Assembly: GCF_014873875.1 (NCBI RefSeq)
Contig: NZ_JADBEM010000001.1
Span: forward strand, 6,634,001 to 6,698,000
Origin: Actinopolymorpha pittospori
Lineage (GTDB): Bacteria > Actinomycetota > Actinomycetes > Propionibacteriales > Actinopolymorphaceae
Length of the DNA: 64,000 bases
Direction: 5' to 3'
Position 1 is the stretch's first letter, and each line of letters begins with the position of its first letter. Positions 8,610 through 18,909 of the stretch are shown here, piece after piece. Both the position numbers and the translations under genes were made by a program. Under the pieces are notes generated by a model. The model ran no database searches and was not told where the DNA came from. It worked only from the letters and a program-made list of their open reading frames with translations.

Positions 8610-9679
8610 GTGGTCCCCGCGTCGCACTGGTCCTGGGACCGAGCACCGGGGGCATCGGACAGCACGTCCGCTCGCTGGCGCTCCGGCTGGTCGACGAGGG
8701 GTGCGACGTGCGCGTCCTCGGTCCCGCCTCGACGGGGGAGCGCTTCGGGTTCGGGGAGCACGTGGAGTTCGTCCCGCTCGAGATACCCACGCCCGGCTCG
8801 GTCTGGCACGGCCGGACCCTCCTCGCCGACACCGACGTGGTCCACGCGCACGGTCACGCGGCCTCAGCGGTCGCCACACTAGCCCTGCGCCGTACGACAC
8901 CTCTCGTCGTCAGCTGGCACAACACCGTCACGGCACGAGGGTGGCGACGCGTCCCGTTGCGGCACGCCCGGCAGTGGGTGGTTCGCCGGGCGCGGGTCGT
9001 GCTCGGTGCGTCGGCGGATCTGGTCGAGGAGGCGACCGCCCTCGGAGCCGCGGACGCCCGACTCCTGCCGGTGGCGGCTCCCTCCCTCGAGCCGGCCACG
9101 CGCGAACGCGACGAGGTGCGGATGTCCTGGGGTCTCGCCCAGCGTCCACTCGTCCTCGCGGTCGGACGCCTCGCGCCGCAGAAGAGGTACGACGTCCTCC
9201 TCGACGCGGTCGCCCGGGTGTTCGCCCGCGACGCGATCCCGCCGCTCGTCGTCATCGCGGGCGACGGGCCACTGCGCGAGCCGCTATACGAGCGGATCCG
9301 ACGGGAGCGGCTGCCGGTCCTGCTGGTCGGGCACCGCTCGGACGTGGCCGAACTCCTCGAGGCCGCGGACGTCGCCGTCCTCACCAGCGACTGGGAGGCA
9401 CGCGCGCTGGTCGCCCAGGAGGCGCTGCGAGCGGGGGTCCCCCTGGTGGCGACGGCGGTCGGCGGCATACCGGATCTGGTGGGTGACGCCGCCCTCCTGG
9501 TGCCGCCGGGCGACCCGGAGGCGGTGGCGGCGGCGCTCGTGGAGGTCATCGAGCAGCCGGCGGTGGCGGCGCGACTGCGGGCGGCCGGACCGCCGCGAGC
9601 CGCGACCTGGCCCGACGAGGACGAAACCGCCCGGGAGATCCTGAAGATCTACCGCGAGGTCGTCACCCCGCGTGCTTGA
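8606..9679 (+). CDS. Glycosyltransferase family 4 protein
   Basis: The 357-aa product has the two-Rossmann GT-B layout of GT4 enzymes. The N-terminal STGGIGQHVRSLA loop and VVHAHGH, the central LAVGRLAPQKRYDVLLDA stretch (about residue 180) and the C-terminal EARALVAQEALRAGVPLVAT with VGGIPDLV (nucleotide-sugar E-x7-E type site) are all present. It is cytoplasmic and retaining by family. It starts with GTG inside the flippase stop, so the MraY-like enzyme, flippase and transferase are likely one unit; it would add a sugar to the lipid-linked intermediate. Confidence 0.82.
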   Translation: MSGPRVALVLGPSTGGIGQHVRSLALRLVDEGCDVRVLGPASTGERFGFGEHVEFVPLEIPTPGSVWHGRTLLADTDVVHAHGHAASAVATLALRRTTPLVVSWHNTVTARGWRRVPLRHARQWVVRRARVVLGASADLVEEATALGAADARLLPVAAPSLEPATRERDEVRMSWGLAQRPLVLAVGRLAPQKRYDVLLDAVARVFARDAIPPLVVIAGDGPLREPLYERIRRERLPVLLVGHRSDVAELLEAADVAVLTSDWEARALVAQEALRAGVPLVATAVGGIPDLVGDAALLVPPGDPEAVAAALVEVIEQPAVAARLRAAGPPRAATWPDEDETAREILKIYREVVTPRA

Positions 9680-9709
9680 ACCGCGGCGGATCTCTGTCGA
9701 GGCCGCCCA

Positions 9710-9725
9710 CCGCTCCGCCGAGCGG
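9710..9725 (+). terminator. Short hairpin after the GT4 gene
   Basis: CCGCTC-CGCC-GAGCGG is a perfect 6-bp stem with a 4-nt loop 31 bp after the GT4 stop. There is no U tract. The remaining intergenic space to 9864 contains only the pyrG promoter candidate. Confidence 0.3.
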
Positions 9726-9847
9726 ACGGATCACCTTGCACTCGGTGAGGCCCCGGCTTCCGATGGTGGCGAGATCCTGCGCAGATGCCCCCGTTCGACT
9801 GCTTCGTCCCGGTGGGCGGCGTGGTGTGTCGTAGGTTGGCTGCTGCT

Positions 9848-9856
9848 TGATAGGCT
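9848..9856 (+). promoter_or_regulatory. Extended -10 promoter candidate for pyrG
   Basis: TGA-TAGGCT forms an extended -10 element 8 bp before the GTG at 9865. No good -35 is visible. The spacing would place the transcription start at or near the GTG, which would make pyrG leaderless, as is common in actinobacteria. Confidence 0.35.
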
Positions 9857-9864
9857 GAAAGCCC

Positions 9865-11687
<1,823 letters not shown>

Positions 11688-11691
<4 letters not shown>

Positions 11692-12437
11692 CCGCCGCCC
11701 GCGGCAACGGTCGCACGCCGGAAGCGGGGGGCGAGCTCGGTGACGCCCCGGAGCGCTGGCCGGTCGAGTCCTCGGCCTTCTCCCTGCGCACCGGCCGGGT
11801 CATCGACATCCGTGAGGACGTCGTGGCCTCCGGTGGGCAGCGCTTCACCCGGGACGTCGTGGTGCATCCCGGCGCGGTGGGCATCATCGCACTCGACGAG
11901 CAGGAGCGGATGCTGCTGGTACGCCAGTACCGCCACCCGGTGGGGCAGCGGCTCTACGAGCCGCCTGCCGGGTTGCTCGACATCGAGGGCGAGGACTACC
12001 TCGCGGCAGCCCAGCGCGAGCTCTACGAGGAGGGTCACGTCCGCGCCCGCGACTGGAGGGTGCTCGTCGACGCGTTCACCTCGCCCGGCATGACGACCGA
12101 GTCCCTGCGGATCTACCTCGCCCGTGGCATCACCGACGTGCCGCCGCAGGATCGCCACAACGGCATCGACGAGGAGGCCGACATGCCGGTCTCGTGGGCG
12201 CCGTTGGCGGACGTCGTCGCCGGTGTGTTCGCCGGCCGGTTGCACAACCCGACGTTGGTGATGGGGTCCATGGCGGCGTGGGCGGCACGCAACGGTGCCG
12301 GCTACGACGCTCTGCGCGCGGGCGACGCGCCGTGGCCCGTACGCGACGAGATCCCCTACGACCTGCTGGCCCGACCACCGCTCAGATGTCGACGGTTCCG
12401 CCGCTTCGCCAGTAGACGGCGTACTCCCTGGTCATGA
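11688..12437 (+). CDS. Nudix hydrolase, ADP-ribose pyrophosphatase type
   Basis: This enzyme probably hydrolyses ADP-ribose to AMP and ribose 5-phosphate. The 249-aa product contains a complete Nudix box (GLLDIEGEDYLAAAQREL..EEGH, about residues 98-122) after the EPPAG loop, and a SPGM motif typical of ADPRase. The GTG start overlaps the pyrG stop, a pairing common in actinobacteria. The last 18 codons run into the 3' end of the opposite-strand DUF2087 gene; the Arg-rich tail there (CRRFRRFASRRR) looks like a non-conserved read-through extension. Confidence 0.88.
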
Positions 12438-12666
12438 AGCCCTCGTCGACCAGGAAGCGGCGGAGCTCGGCGAAGTCGTCGTACACCAGTGAGAGCATGT
12501 CGTTGACGTCCTTCTCCGGATAGCGGACGCCGGGCTCGAAGAGCCGGGCCACGTAGTCGAGGAGGACGCGGCGGCGGGAGTACTTCGCGGGCATGGCCAC
12601 GATGCGACCGTCGCGGACGAACGCACGGAAGAGCTTCTCGGTCTCCGGGTCGGCGTCGGGTGGCAT
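12382..12666 (-). CDS. DUF2087 domain-containing protein
   Basis: The 94-aa product matches the small DUF2087 domain: FRAFVRDGRIVAMPAK, the RRVLLDYVARLFEPG helix, YPEKDVNDML and LRRFLVDEGFMTRE..YWR. The domain appears alone or at the C-terminus of HTH regulators and probably binds nucleic acid or protein; no biochemical role is established. The ATG at 12666 has GGAGG upstream; an ATG at 12753 would add 29 unconserved residues. Its 3' end overlaps the Nudix gene by 56 bp on the other strand. Confidence 0.78.
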   Translation of the reverse strand: MPPDADPETEKLFRAFVRDGRIVAMPAKYSRRRVLLDYVARLFEPGVRYPEKDVNDMLSLVYDDFAELRRFLVDEGFMTREYAVYWRSGGTVDI

Positions 12667-12796
12667 CGCCAACCCGCCTCCGGTGGCCGCTTCGAGCCCC
12701 ACGCGTTCCTCCTCCGCCTCGCCGGCGACGCCCGGTCGGACCGCCCGCTTCACCGGCGTCGCTGCAAAAACCGTGCCTAGTCTCGCAGCCCTCGGC

Positions 12797-12828
12797 GGCC
12801 CGGTGCCCGGGTTTTTCCCGGCCGGGCC
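12797..12828 (+). other. Nested GC hairpin ahead of the SDR gene
   Basis: GGCCCGG-TGC-CCGGG-TTTTT-CCCGG-CCGGGCC can fold into a 12-bp stem with a 3-nt bulge and a T5 loop. It lies in the divergent gap between DUF2087 and the SDR gene, 14 bp before the SDR ATG. It could affect translation or be an operator; no function is known. Confidence 0.4.
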
Positions 12829-12842
12829 TACCGTCGGTCAGC

Positions 12843-13640
12843 ATGACGGACGTCGCTCGACCCACCGCAGGGGCCCAGTCAGGTAACGGCCGAACCCCGG
12901 ACCTGGCCGGCCGTACCGCAGTCGTCACCGGTGGCGCCGGCGGCATCGGCCGCGCCTGCGCGCTGCGGCTCGCGGCGGCCGGCGCCCACGTCGTCGTACT
13001 CGACCGCGACGCCGACGGCGCGTCGGCGGTCGCGGCCGAGGTGGGCGGCGAGGCCCGCGTCGTCGACCTGGGCGTTCGGTCCGCCCTCGACGGGATCACC
13101 GTGGACGCTGACATCCTCCTCAACTGCGCGGGTCTCCAGTACGTCGCGCCGGTCGAGGAGTTTCCGGTGGAGATGTTCGCGCTGATCCAGCGGGTGATGC
13201 TGGAGGCTCCGTTCCGCCTGGCGCGGGCGGTCCTGCCCGGGATGTACGCGCGGGGTTGGGGCCGGCTCGTGCACATCTCCTCCGCGCACGGGCATCGGGC
13301 ATCGGCGTTCAAGTCCGCCTACGTCGCGGCCAAGCACGGGCTGGAGGGTCTGTCGAAGGTCCTCGCGCTGGAGGGCGCCGGCCGGGGCGTCACGTCCAAC
13401 ACGATCTGCCCGGGGTACGTGCGGACCCCGCTGGTGGAGAAGCAGATCTCGGCCCAGGCCGCGGTGCACGGAGTCGAGGAGTCGGCGGTCCTGGACGACG
13501 TCCTGCTCGCGCGGACGCCGGTGAAGCGGCTCATCGAACCCGCCGAGGTGGCTGAACTCGTCGCCTTCGTCTGCGGTCCTGGTACCGCCTCGCTGACCGG
13601 AGCCTCGCTCAGCCTGGACGGCGGATGGACCGCGTCCTGA
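12843..13640 (+). CDS. SDR family oxidoreductase, 3-hydroxybutyrate dehydrogenase-like
   Basis: The 265-aa protein has the classical SDR features: TGGAGGIGRA cofactor loop (about residue 30), LDRDAD acidic residue after beta-2 suggesting NAD, NCAG, catalytic Ser in HISSAHGHRAS, and YVAAK. The motifs HGHRASAFKSAYVAAKHGLEGL and CPGYVRTPLVEKQI are characteristic of D-3-hydroxybutyrate dehydrogenases, which interconvert 3-hydroxybutyrate and acetoacetate. The N-terminal 25 residues are extra and disordered. No PHB genes are near, so the substrate is inferred from sequence only. Confidence 0.82.
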   Translation: MTDVARPTAGAQSGNGRTPDLAGRTAVVTGGAGGIGRACALRLAAAGAHVVVLDRDADGASAVAAEVGGEARVVDLGVRSALDGITVDADILLNCAGLQYVAPVEEFPVEMFALIQRVMLEAPFRLARAVLPGMYARGWGRLVHISSAHGHRASAFKSAYVAAKHGLEGLSKVLALEGAGRGVTSNTICPGYVRTPLVEKQISAQAAVHGVEESAVLDDVLLARTPVKRLIEPAEVAELVAFVCGPGTASLTGASLSLDGGWTAS

Positions 13641-13645
13641 ACGCG

Positions 13646-13680
13646 GAGGTCGCCCGACGACGTGTCGACCGGGCGACCTC
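13646..13680. terminator. Bidirectional terminator hairpin
   Basis: GAGGTCGCCCG and CGGGCGACCTC form a perfect 11-bp stem around a 13-nt loop. It sits exactly in the gap between two convergent genes (SDR and HTH-MurA), so it likely ends transcripts from both sides. There is no T tract, as usual in actinobacteria. Confidence 0.7.
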
Positions 13681-13698
13681 GAGGCGCAGCGGCGGCCG

Positions 13699-15225
13699 TC
13701 AGATGTCGCGGAAGGTCTCGATCTGGGCGCCCAGCTGGTTGAGCCGTTCGGCCAGGTCCTCGTAACCGCGGTTGATGACGTAGATGTTGCGGAGCACCGA
13801 GGTGCCCTTCGCCGCGAGCATCGCGAGCAGGATGCACACGGCCGGACGCAGCGCGGGCGGGCAGATGACTTCCGTGCCCGACCAGTGGGTCGGCCCCTCG
13901 ACGTAGATCCGGTGCGGGTCGGCCAGCTTGACCCGTGCGCCGAGCCGGTTGAGCTCGGTCAGGTGGATCGCGCGGTTTTCGTAGACCCAGTCGTGGATCA
14001 GGGTCGATCCCTGCGCCGTCGCCGCGATCACCGCGAAGAAGGGCACGTTGTCGATGTTGAGGCCGGGGAACGGCATCGGGTGGATCTTGTCGATGGGAGC
14101 GTGCAGCTGCGACGGGTAGACCGTCACGTCGATCAGCCGGGTGTGCCCGTTGACCGCGGCGTATTCCTCGCTACGGGAGAAGTGCAGCCCCATCTCCTCC
14201 AGCTGGGCCAGCTCGATCTCCATGAACTCGATCGGCACCCGCCGGACCGTCAGCTCGGAGGAGGTGACGATGGCCGCGGTGATCAGGCTCATCGCCTCGA
14301 TCGGGTCCTCCGACGGCGCGTAGTCGACGTCGCGGTCGATCTCGCGCACCCCGTGGACGGTGAGGGTGGTCGTGCCGATGCCGTCGATCCGGACCCCGAG
14401 TTCGGTCAGGAAGAAGCAGAGGTCCTGAACCATGTAGTTGGGGCTGGCGTTGCGGATGACGGTCACCCCGTCGTGCCGGGCGGCGGCCAGCAGGGCGTTC
14501 TCCGTGGCGGTGTCGCCGCGCTCGGTCAGCACGATGGCCGACGGGGAGACGGTGCGGTCGACCTCGGCGTGGTAGAAGCCCGCGGTGGCCTTCACCTCCA
14601 GACCAAACTTCCGCAGCGCGACCATGTGCGGCTCGACGGTGCGGGTGCCGAGGTCGCAACCGCCGGCGTAGGGAAGCTTGAAGCGGTCCTCGCGGTGCAT
14701 GAGCGGACCGAGGAACATGAGCACACTGCGGGTACGTCGGGCGGCGGCGACGTCCATGCTGTCCAGGTCGAGCTGTGCGGGCGGGACGATCTCCAGGTCG
14801 TTCTGCGCGTTCAGCCACCGGGTACGGACGCCCATGCTGTGCAGGACGTCGAGGATCCGGTTGACCTCCTCGATCCGCGCGACCTTGCGCAGCGTCGTCC
14901 GCCCGTTGTTGAGCAGCGACGCGCACAGCAGGGCGACGCAGGCGTTCTTGCTCGTCTTCACGTCGATGCTGCCGGAGAGCTCGCGGCCACCGACGACCCG
15001 CAGGTGCATGGGTCCCGACGTGCCGAGTGAGACGATCTCGCTGTCGAGTGCGTCACCGATCCGGGCCAGCATCTCGAGACTGAGATTCTGATGGCCGCGT
15101 TCGATCCGGTTGATCGCACTCTGGCTGGTGCCGAGTGTCTCTGCGAGCTGGGCCTGGGTCCAGCCACGATGCTGGCGTGCGTCCCGGATCAGCGTGCCGA
15201 TCCTGCGCAGGTAGTCCTCGATCAT
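13699..15225 (-). CDS. HTH (XRE)-fused UDP-GlcNAc 1-carboxyvinyltransferase (MurA-like)
   Basis: The 508-aa product joins two domains. Residues 1-70 are an XRE-type helix-turn-helix (WTQAQLAETLGTSQSAINRIERG). Residues 75-508 are an EPSP/MurA fold: the Lys-Asn pair in TSKNACVALL and the active-site Cys in AGGCDLGTRTVEPH match the MurA KN and PGGC motifs. MurA transfers enolpyruvate from PEP to UDP-GlcNAc, the first step of peptidoglycan synthesis. The divergent core (AGGC, not PGGC) suggests a second MurA paralogue or a regulator using the fold as a sensor. The ATG has no ribosome site and lies 7 bp from a palindrome, so autoregulation and a leaderless transcript are plausible. Confidence 0.85.
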   Translation of the reverse strand: MIEDYLRRIGTLIRDARQHRGWTQAQLAETLGTSQSAINRIERGHQNLSLEMLARIGDALDSEIVSLGTSGPMHLRVVGGRELSGSIDVKTSKNACVALLCASLLNNGRTTLRKVARIEEVNRILDVLHSMGVRTRWLNAQNDLEIVPPAQLDLDSMDVAAARRTRSVLMFLGPLMHREDRFKLPYAGGCDLGTRTVEPHMVALRKFGLEVKATAGFYHAEVDRTVSPSAIVLTERGDTATENALLAAARHDGVTVIRNASPNYMVQDLCFFLTELGVRIDGIGTTTLTVHGVREIDRDVDYAPSEDPIEAMSLITAAIVTSSELTVRRVPIEFMEIELAQLEEMGLHFSRSEEYAAVNGHTRLIDVTVYPSQLHAPIDKIHPMPFPGLNIDNVPFFAVIAATAQGSTLIHDWVYENRAIHLTELNRLGARVKLADPHRIYVEGPTHWSGTEVICPPALRPAVCILLAMLAAKGTSVLRNIYVINRGYEDLAERLNQLGAQIETFRDI

Positions 15226-15232
15226 GAGGCGA

Positions 15233-15262
15233 GACGATATCTCACATGTGAGGTAGATCGTC
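15233..15262. promoter_or_regulatory. Palindromic operator at the start of the HTH-MurA gene
   Basis: GACGAT-N2-CTCACATGTGAG-N4-ATCGTC: a perfect 12-bp core palindrome flanked by perfectly inverted 6-bp arms with unequal spacers (2 and 4). On the minus strand it ends 7 bp before the start codon, and a TATCGT -10-like box lies inside it. The obvious ligand is the XRE domain of the protein it precedes. Confidence 0.65.
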
Positions 15263-15417
15263 ATCAAGGGGGCGGCGTGTCGTCCCAATTTGGGCGTGTC
15301 CATCAAGATCGACTTGCGCGTCATGGCATCAGGTCGAAGATTGCTGTCGTCGTCGAGCGGTTCCTCCCCGCTCACCTCCGCGTCCACCCCCGTCCGCTGC
15401 TGTCCGCTCCGGGGAGG

Positions 15418-16458
15418 TCATCCCGGGCAGAGCGCGTCGACGGCGCGTTCCACGTCCCGCTCGGTGTTGTAGACGTGGAACGACAGCCGCACCCGGCCAC
15501 CACGAACGGCGGCCCGGACACCCGCGGCGGCGAGCCTGCGCTCGGCGTCGGCGACATCCGTCGAGACGATCGCCGAGTCACCCGGAGGAAGCCCCAGGCC
15601 CGCCCGGAACCCGTTCGCGAGCCCCACGTCGTGCGCGTGCACCTGCTCGACGCCGAGGTCCACCAACAGCTCCATCGCGGGCGCGGCACCGACGAAGCTG
15701 AACCACGCGGGGGAGAAGTCGAACCGCCGCGCGTCGTCGGCCAACCGGAGTGGCGGGCCGTAGAAGGAGTCGTGAACGTCCGCACCGGCGTACCACCCGG
15801 CCTGCAGTGGTCGGAAGCGGTCGCGGACAGCGGGGGAGAAGTAGCCGAACGCGGCGCCGCGCGGCGCCATCAACCACTTGTATGCCGAGGCCACCACCAC
15901 GTCGGCGCTCGCCCACGAGCGGGGAAGCCAGCCGACCGCCTGGGTGGCGTCGACCACTACCAGGGCGCCTCGTTCGCGGGCGGTCTGGACCAACCGGTCG
16001 AAGTCCGCCACCTCCCCGGTCGCCGACTGGACCGCGCTGAAGGCGACGACCGTCGTACGCCGGTCGACCGATCGCACCAGGTCGTCCGTGGGCACGGTCA
16101 CGACGTCCACGCCTCGGTCGGCGTGCACCAGCCACGGGAAGAGGTTGGACGTGAACTCGACCTCCGGCACGACCACGCGAGCGCCTGCGGGCAGCGCCGC
16201 CGCGACCGGGGCGAGCAGGCCGGACACCGTACTGCCGACCGCGACGTCGCCAGGCGGGGCACCGACCAGGCGGGCGAACGCGGCCCGGGCGCGCTGGGTG
16301 GAGACGTCCCAGGGCTCCCAGCTGGATCGGCCGACGCGCCAGTCGGCCAGGGCGGCCTGCAGCGCGGTCCAGGCCGGTCGCGGCGGCAGGCCGAAGCTCG
16401 CGGTGTTGAGCCAGCCCGGCTCGGCGTTCCAGAGTTCCTGCGCGTCGGCGAGGTCCAT
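15418..16458 (-). CDS. Class V aminotransferase family protein (PLP-dependent)
   Basis: The 346-aa product has the fold-type I PLP pattern of class V aminotransferases/cysteine desulfurases: FTSNLFPW, VDATQAVGWLP with the cofactor Asp, and the Schiff-base Lys in ASAYKWLMAPRG (about residue 200). The N-terminus WLNTASFGLPPRP is typical of the family branch related to isopenicillin N epimerase-like enzymes. Substrate cannot be deduced. ATG 16458 is preceded by AGG; ATG 16467 is possible. It is divergent from ald, with a shared 217-bp promoter region. Confidence 0.8.
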   Translation of the reverse strand: MDLADAQELWNAEPGWLNTASFGLPPRPAWTALQAALADWRVGRSSWEPWDVSTQRARAAFARLVGAPPGDVAVGSTVSGLLAPVAAALPAGARVVVPEVEFTSNLFPWLVHADRGVDVVTVPTDDLVRSVDRRTTVVAFSAVQSATGEVADFDRLVQTARERGALVVVDATQAVGWLPRSWASADVVVASAYKWLMAPRGAAFGYFSPAVRDRFRPLQAGWYAGADVHDSFYGPPLRLADDARRFDFSPAWFSFVGAAPAMELLVDLGVEQVHAHDVGLANGFRAGLGLPPGDSAIVSTDVADAERRLAAAGVRAAVRGGRVRLSFHVYNTERDVERAVDALCPG

Positions 16459-16675
16459 GACGGTCATCCTGCCCGGCCGCCGATCCTGTCGGAGGGTCGC
16501 CGAGGCCTGATCACCGTGGCGACGCGTGCGCCACGCGTGCGTGAGGGTCGGTGCCCGCCGCTCCCGCGGATTACACTCGGCCCCGCCACGACAGGTGCGT
16601 TTCCGGCCGGTCGCGGCCGTAGGTGGCATGGCAATGACGCCCTGTCGCGTGAGCAAGTGGAAGGTCTGAGCGACC

Positions 16676-17791
16676 GTGAAGATCGGTGTCCCGAAGGAAG
16701 TCAAGACCCACGAATACCGTGTCGCGCTGACCCCCGCCGGGGCGCACGAACTTGTCCGACACGGGCATGACGTCGTGGTCGAGCGGGGTGCGGGCGCGGG
16801 GTCGTCCATTCCGGACCAGGAGTTCGAGCGTGCGGGCGCCCGGATCCTCGGCTCCGCCGAGGACGTCTGGGGCGCGGCCGATCTCGTGTTGAAGGTGAAG
16901 GAACCGGTCGCCTCGGAGTACAACCTGCTCCGCAAGGGACAGGTGTTGTTCACCTACCTCCACCTCGCGGCGTCCCGCCAGTGCACCAACGCACTGCTCG
17001 ACTCGGGCATCACCGGCATCGCCTACGAAACCGTCCAGCTTCCCGACGGCTCGCTCCCCCTGCTCGCGCCGATGAGTGAGGTCGCCGGCCGGCTCGCTCC
17101 CCAGGTCGGTGCCTACCACCTGATGCGCCAGGGCGGCGGCCGCGGCATCCTGATGGGCGGCGTGTCCGGCGTCTACGCCGCGAAGGTCGTCGTCATCGGT
17201 GCCGGCGTCTCCGGTCTCAACGCCGCCGCCATCGCGCTCGGCATGCAGGCCGAGGTCCTCCTCCTCGACAAGAACATCGAACGCCTCCGCCAGGCCGACC
17301 GGGTCTACCGCGGCCACCTGCAGACCGTGGCGTCCAACGCCTACGAGGTGGAACGCGCGGTGCTCGACGCCGACCTCGTGATCGGCGCGGTGCTCGTGCC
17401 CGGCGCGAAGGCACCGACCCTGGTCACCAACGACCAGGTAGCGCGGATGAAGTCGGGCAGCGTTCTCGTCGACATCTCGATCGACCAGGGCGGCTGCTTC
17501 GAGGACTCCCGACCCACCACCCACGACGAGCCGACCTACCGCGTCCACGACTCGGTCTTCTACTGCGTGGCCAACATGCCGGGCGCCGTCCCGCACACCT
17601 CGACCTACGCGCTCACCAACGTCACGCTGCCCTACGTCCTGGAGTTGGCCGACCGCGGCTGGCAGGAGGCGTGCCGCGCCGACCCGGCGCTCGGGCTCGG
17701 GCTCAACACCCACGAGGGTCATCTCGTCAACGCCGCGGTCGCCGAGGCGCACGGGCTGCCGCACGCCGACTTTGCCGGGGTGGTGGCCTGA
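16676..17791 (+). CDS. ald: Alanine dehydrogenase
   Basis: Ald catalyses reversible NAD-dependent deamination of L-alanine to pyruvate and ammonia. The 371-aa protein is full length. It has the substrate-binding N-terminus (MKIGVPKEVKTHEYRVALTPAG), the Lys/His active-site region (FTYLHLA) and the NAD Rossmann loop VIGAGVSGLNAA (about residue 172). GTG 16676 has GGAAGG 11 bp upstream. It abuts xerD directly (stop 17791, start 17792), so the two may be cotranscribed. A TACACT -10-like box lies at 16574-16579. Confidence 0.95.
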   Translation: MKIGVPKEVKTHEYRVALTPAGAHELVRHGHDVVVERGAGAGSSIPDQEFERAGARILGSAEDVWGAADLVLKVKEPVASEYNLLRKGQVLFTYLHLAASRQCTNALLDSGITGIAYETVQLPDGSLPLLAPMSEVAGRLAPQVGAYHLMRQGGGRGILMGGVSGVYAAKVVVIGAGVSGLNAAAIALGMQAEVLLLDKNIERLRQADRVYRGHLQTVASNAYEVERAVLDADLVIGAVLVPGAKAPTLVTNDQVARMKSGSVLVDISIDQGGCFEDSRPTTHDEPTYRVHDSVFYCVANMPGAVPHTSTYALTNVTLPYVLELADRGWQEACRADPALGLGLNTHEGHLVNAAVAEAHGLPHADFAGVVA

Positions 17792-18721
17792 GTGACGGCC
17801 ACCGGGGTGGAGCGGGCTGTCACCGGCTACCTCAACCACCTCAGCGTCGAACGCGGGCTCGCGCCCAACACGCTCTCGTCCTACCGGCGTGACCTGCGCC
17901 GGTACGCGGAGTTCCTGGCCTCGCGCGGACTCGACCTGGCGGACGCGGTGGGGCCGGACGACGTGACGGCGTTCCTCGCGCGCCTTCGGGAAGGTGACCC
18001 CGACCACCCGCCGTTGGGTGCGAGTTCGGCGGCACGGACCGTCGTCGCGGTCCGGGGGTTCCACCGGTTCGCGCACCGGGAAGGGCTGGCGGCGGCCGAC
18101 CCGGCCCGCGACGTACGCCCGCCCGCCCCGCCGCGGCGGCTGCCCAAGGCGCTACCCGTCACCGACATCGAACGCCTGCTGGAGGCGGCGAGCACCGGTG
18201 ACACCCCGCTCGCGCTCCGCGACCGCGCTCTGCTGGAACTCCTCTACGGCACCGGCGCCCGCATCTCCGAGGCGGTCGGGCTCGACGTCGACGACCTCGA
18301 CCTGGACGCGGGCGCCGTCCTGCTGCGTGGCAAGGGCGGCAAGGAACGCCTCGTGCCGGTGGGGTCGTACGCCGTCTCAGCGGTCAGGGCCTACCAGGTC
18401 CGGGCCCGTCCCGCGCTCGCCGCCGGGGGCCGGGGCACGCCGGCGGTGTTCCTCAACGCCCGTGGTGGCCGGCTGTCCAGGCAGAGCGCGTGGACGGTGT
18501 TGCGGCACGCGGCCGAACGCGCGCAGGTCAGGACGGAGGTGTCTCCGCACACGCTTCGCCATTCCTTCGCCACGCACCTGCTCGACGGTGGTGCCGACGT
18601 GCGCGTCGTTCAGGAACTCCTCGGACACGCGTCCGTCACGACGACCCAGGTCTATACCCTCGTCACCGTCGACAAGCTGCGCGAGGTCTATGCCGCGACA
18701 CACCCCCGCGCACTGGCGTAG
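17792..18721 (+). CDS. xerD: Site-specific tyrosine recombinase XerD
   Basis: XerD with XerC resolves chromosome dimers at dif. The 309-aa protein has the N-terminal SAM-like core-binding domain (VERGLAPNTLSSYRRDL) and the catalytic domain with the full RKHRHY set: Arg in GTGARISE, Lys in RGKGGKER, HTLRHSFATHLLDGG, LLGHASVTTTQVYT. Position directly upstream of parA-scpA-scpB is the conserved chromosomal xerD locus, so this is not a mobile-element integrase. GTG start immediately follows the ald stop. Confidence 0.94.
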   Translation: MTATGVERAVTGYLNHLSVERGLAPNTLSSYRRDLRRYAEFLASRGLDLADAVGPDDVTAFLARLREGDPDHPPLGASSAARTVVAVRGFHRFAHREGLAAADPARDVRPPAPPRRLPKALPVTDIERLLEAASTGDTPLALRDRALLELLYGTGARISEAVGLDVDDLDLDAGAVLLRGKGGKERLVPVGSYAVSAVRAYQVRARPALAAGGRGTPAVFLNARGGRLSRQSAWTVLRHAAERAQVRTEVSPHTLRHSFATHLLDGGADVRVVQELLGHASVTTTQVYTLVTVDKLREVYAATHPRALA

Positions 18722-18810
18722 AAACCCTGCATTGGGTCTACCGTCTTAGGAAGCACGGCGCACGCGCCGCAGGGATCGCAGGGGCGAGACCAGTCGGCTC
18801 GGTGCCCTGA

Positions 18811-18838
18811 CTCACCTCCACGTCCGACGTCAGGTGAG
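18811..18838. other. Inverted repeat upstream of parA
   Basis: CTCACCT-N14-AGGTGAG lies 72 bp before the parA GTG. It does not match the parS consensus. It may be a weak terminator for xerD or a regulatory hairpin; the whole xerD-parA gap (188 bp) holds nothing else clear. Confidence 0.35.
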
Positions 18839-18909
18839 ACTAGAGTCACCGAACCGCAGAGTGCACCTGAGGTATGGGCCCAAGAATGTGGCAGGAGGTT
18901 ACGCGAGCC

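Noticed and set aside
17792..18721. XerD considered as an island integrase for the tRNA-Pro element
   Set aside because: It is 28 kb away in a conserved ald-xerD-parA-scpA context and matches chromosomal XerD motifs.
18811..18838. Inverted repeat near parA considered as parS
   Set aside because: CTCACCT-N14-AGGTGAG does not resemble the GTTTCACGTGAAAC core, and no ParB gene is present.
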